A stretch of DNA of 24,302 nt, taken from contig JBDRGX010000113.1 in assembly GCA_043817485.1 (NCBI GenBank), positions 1-24,302 of the forward strand, read 5' to 3'. Under the pieces are notes generated by a model. The model was not told the origin of the DNA, searched no databases, and saw nothing but the letters and a program-made list of their open reading frames with translations. Source of the DNA: JBDRGX01 sp043817485 [NCBI: bacterium] (lineage in GTDB: Bacteria; JBDRGX01). Below are positions 7,426 through 16,457 of the stretch, in pieces (position 1 is the first letter of the stretch; each line of letters starts with the position of its first letter). Both the position numbers and the translations under genes were made by a program.

Positions 7426-9453
7426 TTATCTTCTATATTGTTTTGGAATAATATTATATTTTTCTAATCTTCTATAAAAAGTAGCTCTACTTATTCCTAA
7501 TATTTTAGCAGTTTTGTTTATATCTCCATTATTTGCTTTTAAAGTTTGTTCATATAATTCTTGATTTGAAATTTCTGCTTTATTTATTTTATTATCTAAA
7601 ACATTTTCAACTTCAACTGAATTTTTTTCTAAAGAAATTGTTTCTGTTAGTCTTTCTGGTAAATCTTCTATAGAAATATATTCTTTTTCTGTTATGGCAA
7701 TAGTATATTCAATTACATTTTCTAATTCTCTAATATTGCCAGGCCAAGGATAATTTAAAAATAATGTAAGAACTTTTTCATCTAATCCTTTTACATTTTT
7801 ATTTAATCTTTTGTTTAATACTTTTATAAAATGATTAGCTAAAATTTCAATATCTTTATTTCTTTCTTTTAAACTAGGAATATTGATATTAATAACATTT
7901 AAACGATAATATAATTCTTCTCTAAAATTTCCTTTTTTAATTTCTTGTAATAAATTTTTATTAGTAGCTGAAATAATTCTAACATCCATTGTAATAGATG
8001 TATTTCCTCCAATTCTAAAAAAATCTTTATTTTGTAAAACTCTTAAAAGTTTTACTTGCATATCTATAGGCATATCTCCAATTTCATCTAAAAGCATAGT
8101 TCCGCCTTCTGCTAATTCGAATTTGCCAATTGCTCCTTCTTTTCGAGCTCCAGTAAAAGCCCCTTCTGCATAACCAAATAATTCGCTTTCAATTAATTCT
8201 CTTGGAATACCAGCACAATTAATAGCTACAAAAGGAAAATCTGCTCTTGAACTTGCATTGTGAATTGCTTGAGCAAATAATTCCTTACCTGTACCACTTT
8301 CTCCTTGTATAAGAACATTAGAAAAAGTAGTAGATGCAATTGCAGCTAATTTTTTAGATTCTATTAAAGCATCATTTTGTCCTAAAATGTCATCAAAAAC
8401 ATATTTGGCTTGAGAGCCAACTATTTTATTAACTAATTTACCTAATTCTTTAATTTCTCTAAAAATTAAAACCTGTCCAGTATTTTCTTCAGTAATATCT
8501 TTTATATTAGTAATATTAGCAAACGCTCGAATTTTTTTATCACTTTTAGTCTTAATTTTAATTTCCTTATTTTTAGATTCTTCTTCTTTTTGACAAATTG
8601 TATTAATCGAAGGAGTGCTAATAATTATATCATCTATGTTTTTTTTTATGGAATCTTTTTTATCCATTTCTAACAAATTTAAAGCAAAAGAATTTATTTC
8701 TTTTATTTTCCCTTGTTTATCATAAGCAATAATTCCATTTGATATGGATTCAAGAATAGCAGTTAAAAGATTATTAGAAATAATAAAATCTTCGGACATT
8801 TTTTTAATTTTAAATACATTATCACTGAGATCAGTACAAATTTTAGCCATTTGAGATATATTTAATGGAGAAGAAGTATCTTTTAATCCCATAATTGATA
8901 AAATACCAATTGTTTGTCCTTTATCATTATGTAAAGGAGATGCACAACCTCTAATTTGATGAAAAGCTTTACAATAATATTCATATCCTTTTATGCTAAT
9001 GAGTTGATTATAAGATATAGATAAATTAACACAAGTTGTTCCTATTATATCTTCGCTTAAACTTGCTCCGGGTTTTAAATTTATGCTTTGACAAAAATTT
9101 AACATAGCATTATCGCAAAGCATTTCTAAACAACAAGCATCTTTATCATATAAAGATATTGCAAATCCTAAATACTTTATAGCTTCGTATAAATTTTCCA
9201 TAAATGGCTTAACATTATCAATAAAAAATTTATTTTCTTCTTTTCTTCTTTCTAAAATTTCAGAAGAATAAACAATATTTTTTTTTATATTTGGATTAAT
9301 GTTTAAATCTTTACATCTAATCCATGATTCGTAAATAATAGGTCTTAAAATTTTTTTATTAATTTTTCCATCAGTTATAAAATCTTGCCATGCTTTTTCC
9401 CAAATTTTATGTAAAGAATTTTCTTTTTCATCTTTGTCATTGAAATTATTCAT
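7426..9453 (-). CDS. Sigma-54-dependent activator, AcoR-like (GAF-PAS-AAA+-Fis)
   Basis: A 675-residue bacterial enhancer-binding protein. The N-terminus has the AcoR-type start (RPIIYESWIRCKDLNINPN, 37-55), then a GAF-like sensor (about 80-215) rich in Cys (C107, C108, C113, C121, C141, C161, C170). A PAS domain (about 228-335) follows. The AAA+ domain has Walker A GESGTGKE (384-391), the sigma-54-contacting GAFTGA loop (431-436) and Walker B GTMLLDEIGD (451-460). The C-terminus is a Fis-type helix-turn-helix (NNGDINKTAKILGISRATFY). It would drive sigma-54 promoters in response to a small ligand or redox signal, which cannot be named. GGAG lies 5-6 nt before ATG. It follows rluD-like by 41 nt. 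I saw no convincing -24/-12 element in the window. Confidence 0.93.
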   Translation of the reverse strand: MNNFNDKDEKENSLHKIWEKAWQDFITDGKINKKILRPIIYESWIRCKDLNINPNIKKNIVYSSEILERRKEENKFFIDNVKPFMENLYEAIKYLGFAISLYDKDACCLEMLCDNAMLNFCQSINLKPGASLSEDIIGTTCVNLSISYNQLISIKGYEYYCKAFHQIRGCASPLHNDKGQTIGILSIMGLKDTSSPLNISQMAKICTDLSDNVFKIKKMSEDFIISNNLLTAILESISNGIIAYDKQGKIKEINSFALNLLEMDKKDSIKKNIDDIIISTPSINTICQKEEESKNKEIKIKTKSDKKIRAFANITNIKDITEENTGQVLIFREIKELGKLVNKIVGSQAKYVFDDILGQNDALIESKKLAAIASTTFSNVLIQGESGTGKELFAQAIHNASSRADFPFVAINCAGIPRELIESELFGYAEGAFTGARKEGAIGKFELAEGGTMLLDEIGDMPIDMQVKLLRVLQNKDFFRIGGNTSITMDVRIISATNKNLLQEIKKGNFREELYYRLNVININIPSLKERNKDIEILANHFIKVLNKRLNKNVKGLDEKVLTLFLNYPWPGNIRELENVIEYTIAITEKEYISIEDLPERLTETISLEKNSVEVENVLDNKINKAEISNQELYEQTLKANNGDINKTAKILGISRATFYRRLEKYNIIPKQYRR

Positions 9454-9494
9454 TTAATCTCCAAAGTTTTATATTTTTTGGTAAAATTTTTTTA

Positions 9495-10415
9495 TTAAAT
9501 CTTTTTTATTCTATCAATTAATTCTTGAATATCATCTGAAATAGGAGTTGAAAACATCATTTTTTCTTTTGTTTTTGGATGAATAAATTCTATTGTTTGA
9601 GAATGTAAAGCTTGTCCAACAAAATCTACTAATTGTTTTTTTGGTCCATACAAAACATCTCCAACTATAGGATATCCAATATAAGAAAGATGTACTCTAA
9701 TTTGATGAGTTCTACCTGTTTCTAAATTTGCTTTAATTAATGTAAATCTATTATTAAATCTTTCAATAACATCTATATAAGTAATTGCTTTTTTGCTATT
9801 GATCATGGTTACTGCCATTTTTTTAAAATTCTTCAAATTTCTTCCTATTGGAGCATTTATAATATTTTGATTTTTTTCTATGTTTCCATAAACAACAGCA
9901 ATATATTCTCGTTTAACTTTATGATATTGAAGTTGTTCTTTTAACCATAGATGACTTGAATTATTTTTAGCTACAAGCATAAGTCCAGATGTATTTTTAT
10001 CTAATCTATGAACAATCCCTGGCCTAAAAATCCCACCAATAGAAGACAAATTTTCATTACAATAAGCAAGAAGAGCATTAACTAATGTTCCTTCAAGATT
10101 AGATGAAGTTGGATGAGTAATTTGACCTCTTTTTTTATTAATAACTAATAATTCATCATCTTCATAAATAATATTAAGAGAAATATTTTCTGGCTTAATA
10201 TAAAAGCTTTGATCTGAAATTTCTATTACAATTTCATTATTATTTTTAATTTTATAATTTGGTTTTAATATTTTTAAATTATTAACAGAAACTAAACCAT
10301 TTTTAATCATTTTTTGAATATAACTTCGAGAAAAAGAAATTTCTTTTTGAGCTAAAAAAAAATCCAATCTTTTATTTTCATCTTCAACTAAAGATTTATA
10401 TGTATGTTTTTCCAA
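9495..10415 (-). CDS. RluA/RluD family pseudouridine synthase
   Basis: A 306-residue RNA pseudouridine synthase. An S4 RNA-binding domain occupies about residues 13-75 (RLDFFLAQ...SYIQKMIKNGLVSVN). The catalytic domain begins at IIYEDDELLVINKKRGQITHP and contains the active-site motif HRLDKNTSGLMLVAK, with catalytic Asp139. It continues with the RTHQIRVHLSYIGYPIVGD block. The architecture is that of RluD (23S rRNA helix 69), but RluC-like specificity cannot be excluded, so no symbol is given. The start is TTG at 10415, 5 nt after GAGGA; no ATG gives the S4 N-terminus. A TTGACA/TATTGA promoter lies 46-74 nt upstream. The sigma-54 regulator gene follows on the same strand. Confidence 0.92.
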   Translation of the reverse strand: MEKHTYKSLVEDENKRLDFFLAQKEISFSRSYIQKMIKNGLVSVNNLKILKPNYKIKNNNEIVIEISDQSFYIKPENISLNIIYEDDELLVINKKRGQITHPTSSNLEGTLVNALLAYCNENLSSIGGIFRPGIVHRLDKNTSGLMLVAKNNSSHLWLKEQLQYHKVKREYIAVVYGNIEKNQNIINAPIGRNLKNFKKMAVTMINSKKAITYIDVIERFNNRFTLIKANLETGRTHQIRVHLSYIGYPIVGDVLYGPKKQLVDFVGQALHSQTIEFIHPKTKEKMMFSTPISDDIQELIDRIKKI

Positions 10416-10460
10416 AAAAATCCTCTTTTTGTTATTTTATTGTTAATAAATAAGTAGTTT

Positions 10461-10489
10461 TCAATATAATAGTAATTAATTTTTGTCAA
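10461..10489 (-). promoter_or_regulatory. Promoter of rluD-like gene
   Basis: Minus-strand TTGACA (10489-10484), 17-nt spacer, TATTGA (10466-10461). It is placed about 45 nt upstream of the TTG start, between the repeat array and the gene. Confidence 0.5.
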
Positions 10490-10529
10490 ATCTTTTGTTT
10501 TTTTTGAAGGAATGCAAAATAGATGGGTC

Positions 10530-10620
10530 TTGAACCTACGATTTAAATAGTAGGTTCAATAATCGTCGGTTCAAAAAATCATCGGTTTATTTCTATAATC
10601 TTCAAAAATCATAAGTTTAT
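10530..10620 (-). repeat. Array of degenerate 14-bp TTGAACCNAYGATT units ending in a hairpin
   Basis: On the minus strand, from just over the stop of the Gfo/Idh gene, five related units start at 10620, 10605, 10590, 10574 and 10559, a period of 15-16 bp. The clearest are ATAAACCGATGATT, TTGAACCGACGATT and TTGAACCTACTATT. The first two units are degenerate. The array closes with an inverted copy, AATCGTAGGTTCAA (10543-10530), two bases after the last direct unit. That pair gives a 14-bp stem with one mismatch and a 2-nt spacer. The same unit and end structure occur at 22449-22562. Confidence 0.8.
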
Positions 10621-11666
10621 AAAGGTAATTTTATAGATTTTCCTTCTTTAGAAGATTTATAAATAGCTTGAACAATTTCTAATGTTATTAATCCATCTAT
10701 TGCTCTAACTCCAAATGAAGGATCTTGATTTTTTCTAACACAATCAGTAAAATGAGCAATTTCGTTTGGATATCCAAGTTCCATTTCTTCATCTATTGCT
10801 GGCATTGTCCAGCCCTTTGTAGTTTCAGCTTTTTCAATAGCATAAGAATATCCATCTAAACTAAAAACAGAAATTGGAGATCCTTGAGACATTTTAATTT
10901 TTATAGTTCCAGTAGTTCCATAAATTTCAATAGTATTATCTAATCCTCCACAAGTAATATAATTACCTTCTATAAAAGCCTGAGTATTATCTTCTAATGT
11001 TAAAATAGCACATCCCCAGTCTTCTCCTTCAAAATAAGAATGTTTTAAATTTTGTTCACCACCTTTACTTATTTTTCCAATAACTTCAACTACTTCTTTT
11101 TCTTTTAACCATCTAACCAAACCAATAGGATGAATAGCTAAATGAATAATAGAACCACCACCACAATATTCTAATTTACGAGCATATTGTGAATGAGATC
11201 CAGGATGACATTCTTTTGCTTTAATATAAAGAACATCTCCAATAGCACCTTCTTTAATAATATTCTTTGCTTTTACTAATGCTGGAGCAAAAAGCCAATC
11301 TTCAGAATACATTAATCTTACTCCATTATCTTCACAAATTGAAATCATTTCTTTAGCATTTTCTAAGTTAGTTGCTAATGGTTTTTCACAAATAATATTT
11401 TTTTTACCAGATAAAGCAACTGTTTTTACAACTTCACAATGTAAAAAATTAGGAACACAAACACTAACTAAATCAATATCATTTCTTTCTAACATTTTTT
11501 TATAATCACTATATAAATTGGAAATATTATGTTTAGAACCAAATTCTTCTAAATTATCTATTGCAGCTACAGCAATTACATCAACATAATTTAATCTTTT
11601 GTATGCATCAATATGAAGTGATGCTGAAAATTTTGACCCAATAATTGCTACTCTAACTCTTTCCAT
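10617..11666 (-). CDS. Gfo/Idh/MocA family NAD(P)-dependent oxidoreductase
   Basis: A 349-residue sugar- or inositol-type dehydrogenase. The N-terminal Rossmann fold starts VRVAIIGSKFSASLH, where GSKFSA replaces the usual GxGxxG, a variant found in one subgroup of the family. VSVCVPNFLHCEVV and the signature EKPLA (94-98, with the active-site Lys) follow. The C-terminal alpha/beta domain contains GGGSIIHLAIHPIGLVRWL with the catalytic-region His residues and ends with an SFGVRAIDGLITLEIVQAIY segment. The physiological substrate cannot be told. AGGAGG precedes ATG by 8 nt, with a possible promoter at 11721-11749. It stands apart from its minus-strand neighbour; the repeat array sits directly behind its stop. 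Confidence 0.9.
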   Translation of the reverse strand: MERVRVAIIGSKFSASLHIDAYKRLNYVDVIAVAAIDNLEEFGSKHNISNLYSDYKKMLERNDIDLVSVCVPNFLHCEVVKTVALSGKKNIICEKPLATNLENAKEMISICEDNGVRLMYSEDWLFAPALVKAKNIIKEGAIGDVLYIKAKECHPGSHSQYARKLEYCGGGSIIHLAIHPIGLVRWLKEKEVVEVIGKISKGGEQNLKHSYFEGEDWGCAILTLEDNTQAFIEGNYITCGGLDNTIEIYGTTGTIKIKMSQGSPISVFSLDGYSYAIEKAETTKGWTMPAIDEEMELGYPNEIAHFTDCVRKNQDPSFGVRAIDGLITLEIVQAIYKSSKEGKSIKLPL

Positions 11667-11720
11667 AAAAAAACCTCCTGTTTTTTATTAAAATATTTGT
11701 TAATAATTAAAATTTTCATA

Positions 11721-11749
11721 TTTAAAATATACAATATTTTTTTTGTCAA
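11721..11749 (-). promoter_or_regulatory. Possible promoter of Gfo/Idh gene
   Basis: Minus-strand TTGACA (11749-11744), 17-nt spacer, TTTAAA (11726-11721). The -35 is exact and the -10 is poor. It lies about 55 nt upstream of the ATG. Confidence 0.4.
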
Positions 11750-11790
11750 TTTAATAATAAAATTTTTCCCAATTATTATTGTAGTTTTTC

Positions 11791-11817
11791 TTGACAAATT
11801 ATTATATTTTATATAAA
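11791..11817 (+). promoter_or_regulatory. Possible promoter of the DUF3857/transglutaminase gene
   Basis: TTGACA (11791-11796), 15-nt spacer, TATAAA (11812-11817). The leader to the GTG start is about 70 nt. The spacer is short, so the exact -10 is uncertain. Confidence 0.4.
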
Positions 11818-11892
11818 AAAATTCTGTTTATTTTATATTTTATCCATTATGAGTAAAATATTTTTTGTTTTTTCATAGGAGTTTAAAATAAA

Positions 11893-14800
11893 GTGATTAA
11901 ATTTTTAAAAATATTTTTTTGTTTTATTTTTCTTTTTTCTTCTGTTTTTGCTTCTTTTGAAACCTATCAACAAAAAATTATTCCAGAATTTGTTAAAGGA
12001 AATTATAATTTAGTACAACCAATGCTTATAAATCTTATTAAACAAAATTTAGATGATCCAACAAATGAAGTTTTTTTTAGACATTTGGAAAATATTATTG
12101 ATAAAACTGGAAATTATCAAGAAGCATATAATTTATGTAAATTAATTTTAAAAAATAAAAGCAAAATAATAAATCATAATACTTTATTATCTCGAGCATT
12201 AGCAATGGAAACAAGAATTTTAATTAATCAGGGAAAAATTCAAGAAGCAAAAAAAGAAGTAAAAAAATTAAATTTTATTACTGATTGGCAATTTATTGGA
12301 TCTTTTGACAATGAAGCTGGGTCTGGTTTTAATAAAATATTTCCACCCGAACAAGAAATAGATTTTACAAAAGAATATGAAGGAAAAATTAAAAAAGTAA
12401 AATGGTTCACAATTCCTGTAAATTCTTTATTAGGAAATATTGATTTTCAATCTATATTTTCATCTAATACTGATAGTTTGGCTTATGCTTTAACTTATAT
12501 TTATATTCCATTAGAAAAAACTATAAATATTAGAACTGGAAGTGCTGGAGCTATGAAAATATGGATAAATAATCAATTAATTTTTTCTGAAGAAGAATAT
12601 AGAAAAGGAGATTTCGATCAAAATATAATTTCTATAAAACTTAATTCAGGTTGGCATAAAGTATTAGTTAAATTATGTGTAAAAGAAGATAATTGGAATT
12701 TTTATTTTCGACTTACAGATGAAAAAGGATTAGGACTTGAAGGATGTAAAGTAAATGTTAATTTACAACAAAAATTTTTGCAAGAAAAATCTTTACAAGA
12801 AAAACTTTCTTTTAACAAAATACTTCCTAATTCTATTTCTACACTTCAACTTGATGATAAAGAGATGAATTGTGCTTATTTGGGATATCTTTATTATGAT
12901 TTAGATTTAAAAGATTTAGCTTTAGAACAATATAAAAAAGCTCAAAAATTAAATTCTACATTCTCATTTTATCCTTTAATGATTGGAACTATTTTCGAAG
13001 AAAAGGATTCAATAACAGATGCTATTATTTTTTATTCTCAAGCTATTAATATAGATTCAAATTGTTTAGAAGCAAAAAGAAAATTATCTCTTATTTATGC
13101 TAATGAAAAAAAAGATGATATGGCTATAAAATTACTTCAAGAAGTTGTAAAAAGCAATTCTCAATTTATTTTAACTCAATTAAATTTAGCAAATAAATAT
13201 TTTATTAAAGGTTGGGAATTTGAAGCAATTTGTCAAAATAAATTAGCTTTATCTTATAATTTTCAAAATGCTTTATCTTATTATTATTTAGGATATTTTT
13301 ATGAAGTAAAAGATGATTATAAAAAATCTATTTTTTATTATAAACAAGCATTAAAACGAAATTATTATCTTAATGAAGTAAGAAAATCTTTGGCTGTTCT
13401 TTATTATAAATTAGGTGAAATAAAAAAATCTATAAAAGAATATAAAACTTGTCTTATTTTAAATCCTTTTGATATTTCAGTATATTTTTCTCTTGGTCAA
13501 ATATATGTAGATAAAAATGAATATGAAAAATCTTTAAATACTTATTTTGAAATATTAAAAATATGTCCAGATAATGCAAAAGCTTATGAAAAAATTGGGC
13601 TTGTTTATCATTTTCAAAATAAAGAAAAAGAATCTTTTGAATCATGGAAAAAATCTTTAGATTTTGTTCCAAATGCTCCATATTTACGAGAATATATTGA
13701 ATTTTTAAATCCAAATTTTTTAATTTCTTCTGAAGAACAAAAAGAAAATGTTAAAGAAATAATAGAAGAAAAAATAAACATAGAAAATTATAAAGAAGCA
13801 GATGCTGTAGTTTTATTAGATAAAGTAGAACGAGTAATATTTGAAGATGGTACCAGTAATTATACTATTCATCGCATTATTAAAATATTAAGTAATGAAG
13901 GAAAAAGTAAATATGGAGAAGTAGAAATTGGCTATAATTCAAGTTATCAACAAGCAAAAGTAAGAAAAGCAAGCACTATTAAAAAAGATGGAACTTCTAT
14001 CGAAGCTATTTCTATTCGTAATTTAGCTATTTCAGAACAAGATATGTATTCTGATGCACAAGTCGTTTCTATTTCTATGCCATCTTTAGAAAAAGAAGAT
14101 GTTATTGAGTATATTGTCACCATAGAGAATTTTGGAGAAAATATATTTAAAAATAATTTTTGGGATACTTTTTATTTTCAAGAACATGATCCAGTTAAAT
14201 TAAGTAAATATATATTAACAATTCCAAAATCTTTAAATCTTAAAATTGTTCCACAAAATGTAAATATTATTCCGAAAATAGAAGAAAAAAATAATTCTAT
14301 TACTTATGTTTGGGAAATGAAAAACTCTACAACTTTTATTCATGAAACGATAATGCCTTCAATAAATGATATTCTTCCAAAAATTTCTATAACAACTATT
14401 GAAAATTGGGATACAGTATGGAATTGGTATCATAATCTTTGTATAGGACAATTTGAACCAGATGAAGAAATTAAAAATCAAGCTATTAAATTAACTATAG
14501 ATAAAAAAACAAAAGAAGAAAAAATAAAAGCTATTTATAATTATATTGTTTCTGAAATAAGATATGTAGGAATAGAATTTGGAATAAATGCTTATAAGCC
14601 ACATAAAGCAACAGAAGTTTTGAAAAATAAATATGGAGATTGTAAAGATAAATCTGGATTAATGATTTCTATGTTAGAATCTATTGGAATTAAAAGTTAT
14701 ATTGCTTTAGTATCTACTATAGATAATGGAGAAGTAAATTTAGATTGTCCTTCTCCTTCTCAATTTAATCATGCAATTGTGGCTATTCCAGATGATAAAA

Positions 14801-15573
14801 AAGAGGATTTTATTTTTGTAGATTGTACTATTACAAATTGGAATTTTGGTACTTTACCAGGACAAATTCAAGGAATAAAATCTTTTATTATTCAAGAAGA
14901 ATCTGGAATATTTAAAGATACACCAGTTTTGGATTTTTCTCAAAATCAATTTTCGGAAAATGCAAAAATAGAACTTAAAGAAAATGGATCTATTAAATCA
15001 AATGTTTCTCTTTCTGTTACTGGTTTTTTTAGTGCTTTGTATAGAGAAGCGTTAAAAGATAAAAAAACAGAAAAAGAAAATGTAGAAAGAGAATCTAATG
15101 AAGATTGTTCTGGTGCATCTTTGATTACATATAAAGTTTCTGATATGGAAAATTTAGATCTACCAGTAAAATTATTTTATGAATTTGAATCTAATAATTT
15201 TGCTCAAATAAACAAAAATAAAATAATTTTTCATCCAGTTTTTAGACCAATTAATCTTATTAATTTAGTAGCTAAATCAGAAAGAATTCATCCTTTACAA
15301 TTTGAATTTTTATGGCAATATAAATGTATTTTAGAAATTATTTTTCCGAGAGGGTTTAAAATAGAAAGTATTCCAGATAATGTAGAATTAAATACTTCTT
15401 ATGGTTCTTATACTTTAAAATATAAACTTGAAAAAAATAAAATAATTTGTGAAAGAAATTTTTTTCATACAGCAAAAAAATTAAAACAAGAAGAATATAA
15501 TAATTTAAAAACATTTTATGAAAATATTGCTAAATATGAAAAAATGTTAATTATTCTCGAAAAAAATAAATAG
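11893..15573 (+). CDS. Large exported TPR - DUF3857 - transglutaminase-like protein
   Basis: A 1226-residue protein with signal peptide IKFLKIFFCFIFLFSSVFA. Residues about 130-290 form a beta-rich module (WFTIPVNSLLG..., MKIWINNQLIFSEEEY, GWHKVLVKL) resembling a carbohydrate-binding/PA14-like sandwich. Residues about 330-610 contain multiple TPR units (for example YLGYFYEVKDDYKKSIFYYK). About 640-800 is a DUF3857-type domain (KVERVIFEDGTSNYTIHRI, MPSLEKEDVIEYIV). A papain-like transglutaminase core follows: Cys in YGDCKDKSG (about 916), His in FNHAIVAI (about 957) and Asp in FVDCT (about 976) form the triad. In the family these are periplasmic or surface proteins with no settled reaction. The start is GTG, with AGGAG 11 nt upstream. 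rsmH follows after 8 nt. Confidence 0.85.
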   Translation: MIKFLKIFFCFIFLFSSVFASFETYQQKIIPEFVKGNYNLVQPMLINLIKQNLDDPTNEVFFRHLENIIDKTGNYQEAYNLCKLILKNKSKIINHNTLLSRALAMETRILINQGKIQEAKKEVKKLNFITDWQFIGSFDNEAGSGFNKIFPPEQEIDFTKEYEGKIKKVKWFTIPVNSLLGNIDFQSIFSSNTDSLAYALTYIYIPLEKTINIRTGSAGAMKIWINNQLIFSEEEYRKGDFDQNIISIKLNSGWHKVLVKLCVKEDNWNFYFRLTDEKGLGLEGCKVNVNLQQKFLQEKSLQEKLSFNKILPNSISTLQLDDKEMNCAYLGYLYYDLDLKDLALEQYKKAQKLNSTFSFYPLMIGTIFEEKDSITDAIIFYSQAINIDSNCLEAKRKLSLIYANEKKDDMAIKLLQEVVKSNSQFILTQLNLANKYFIKGWEFEAICQNKLALSYNFQNALSYYYLGYFYEVKDDYKKSIFYYKQALKRNYYLNEVRKSLAVLYYKLGEIKKSIKEYKTCLILNPFDISVYFSLGQIYVDKNEYEKSLNTYFEILKICPDNAKAYEKIGLVYHFQNKEKESFESWKKSLDFVPNAPYLREYIEFLNPNFLISSEEQKENVKEIIEEKINIENYKEADAVVLLDKVERVIFEDGTSNYTIHRIIKILSNEGKSKYGEVEIGYNSSYQQAKVRKASTIKKDGTSIEAISIRNLAISEQDMYSDAQVVSISMPSLEKEDVIEYIVTIENFGENIFKNNFWDTFYFQEHDPVKLSKYILTIPKSLNLKIVPQNVNIIPKIEEKNNSITYVWEMKNSTTFIHETIMPSINDILPKISITTIENWDTVWNWYHNLCIGQFEPDEEIKNQAIKLTIDKKTKEEKIKAIYNYIVSEIRYVGIEFGINAYKPHKATEVLKNKYGDCKDKSGLMISMLESIGIKSYIALVSTIDNGEVNLDCPSPSQFNHAIVAIPDDKKEDFIFVDCTITNWNFGTLPGQIQGIKSFIIQEESGIFKDTPVLDFSQNQFSENAKIELKENGSIKSNVSLSVTGFFSALYREALKDKKTEKENVERESNEDCSGASLITYKVSDMENLDLPVKLFYEFESNNFAQINKNKIIFHPVFRPINLINLVAKSERIHPLQFEFLWQYKCILEIIFPRGFKIESIPDNVELNTSYGSYTLKYKLEKNKIICERNFFHTAKKLKQEEYNNLKTFYENIAKYEKMLIILEKNK

Positions 15574-15581
15574 AGGTAAAT

Positions 15582-16457
15582 TTGTTTCATATTCCAGTTT
15601 TAGTTGATGAAATATTAAATGAATTAGATTTAAAAGAAAATTTTATTTTTGTAGATTGCACTATTGGTGGTGGTGGTCATACAAAAACAATTTTAGAAAA
15701 ATTTCCATATGGAAAAATTATTGGAGTTGATCAGGATCAAGATGCTATTTCTTGGTTAGAAAAAGATTTAGGAGAGTATGAAAACAAAATTTCTTTAATT
15801 AATGATAATTTTAATAATTTAAAATTTTTTTTAGCAGAAAAAGAAATTTATGCAATAGATGGTATTTTATTTGATTTAGGTACTTCTTCTTATCAATTAA
15901 AAGATGAAAATCGTGGGTTTAGTTTTAGAATTAAAGCTCCACTTGATATGAGAATGAATATTAAAGAAGATACTACTGCTTATGATATAGTAAATACTTT
16001 TTCTTTTGAAAACTTAAGAGATATTATTGTGAAATATGGAGAAGAAAGATTTGCTTCTAAAATTGCGCGTTTTATTATTGATAAAAGGCCAATAAAAGAT
16101 AGTTTAGAATTAGCTAATTTAATTGAAAGAGCAGTTGGTTATTATTATAAAAAATTAAAAATTCATCCAGCAACTCGAACTTTTCAAGCATTGCGAATAG
16201 CTGTTAATAAAGAATTAGAAAATTTAGAATCTGGATTAGAACAAGCAATAATGCTTTTAAAAAAAGATGCAAAAATATTTGTTATTTCTTATCATTCTCT
16301 TGAAGATAGGATAGCAAAACATACTTTTAAAAAATATAGTAAAGATGATATTTTGGGAATAATTACTAAAAAACCAATTATTCCACAACAAGATGAAATA
16401 ATTAAAAATCGTGCAGCTCGTTCTGCAAAATTAAGAATAGGAGTAAAAATAAAATGA
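15582..16457 (+). CDS. rsmH: 16S rRNA (cytosine(1402)-N(4))-methyltransferase
   Basis: RsmH (MraW) N4-methylates C1402 in the ribosomal P site using S-adenosylmethionine. The 291-residue length is normal. SAM-binding loop DCTIGGGGHT is at 25-34. GILFDLGTSSYQL, NRGFSFRIKAPLDMRMN and HPATRTFQALRIAVNKEL are diagnostic, and VISYHSLEDRI lies near the C-terminus. The start is TTG at 15582, preceded by GAGGT and giving the conserved FHIPVLVDEIL N-terminus. In most bacteria rsmH heads the division/cell-wall cluster beside mraZ and ftsL. Here it sits between the DUF3857 gene and glnA, with a 4-nt overlap (ATGA) into glnA. Confidence 0.97.
   Translation: MFHIPVLVDEILNELDLKENFIFVDCTIGGGGHTKTILEKFPYGKIIGVDQDQDAISWLEKDLGEYENKISLINDNFNNLKFFLAEKEIYAIDGILFDLGTSSYQLKDENRGFSFRIKAPLDMRMNIKEDTTAYDIVNTFSFENLRDIIVKYGEERFASKIARFIIDKRPIKDSLELANLIERAVGYYYKKLKIHPATRTFQALRIAVNKELENLESGLEQAIMLLKKDAKIFVISYHSLEDRIAKHTFKKYSKDDILGIITKKPIIPQQDEIIKNRAARSAKLRIGVKIK

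Noticed and set aside
13454-13714. 86-codon minus-strand frame inside the TPR/transglutaminase gene
   Set aside because: Lies fully within a convincing gene; no ribosome binding site, no recognisable family, composition of a reverse complement shadow.
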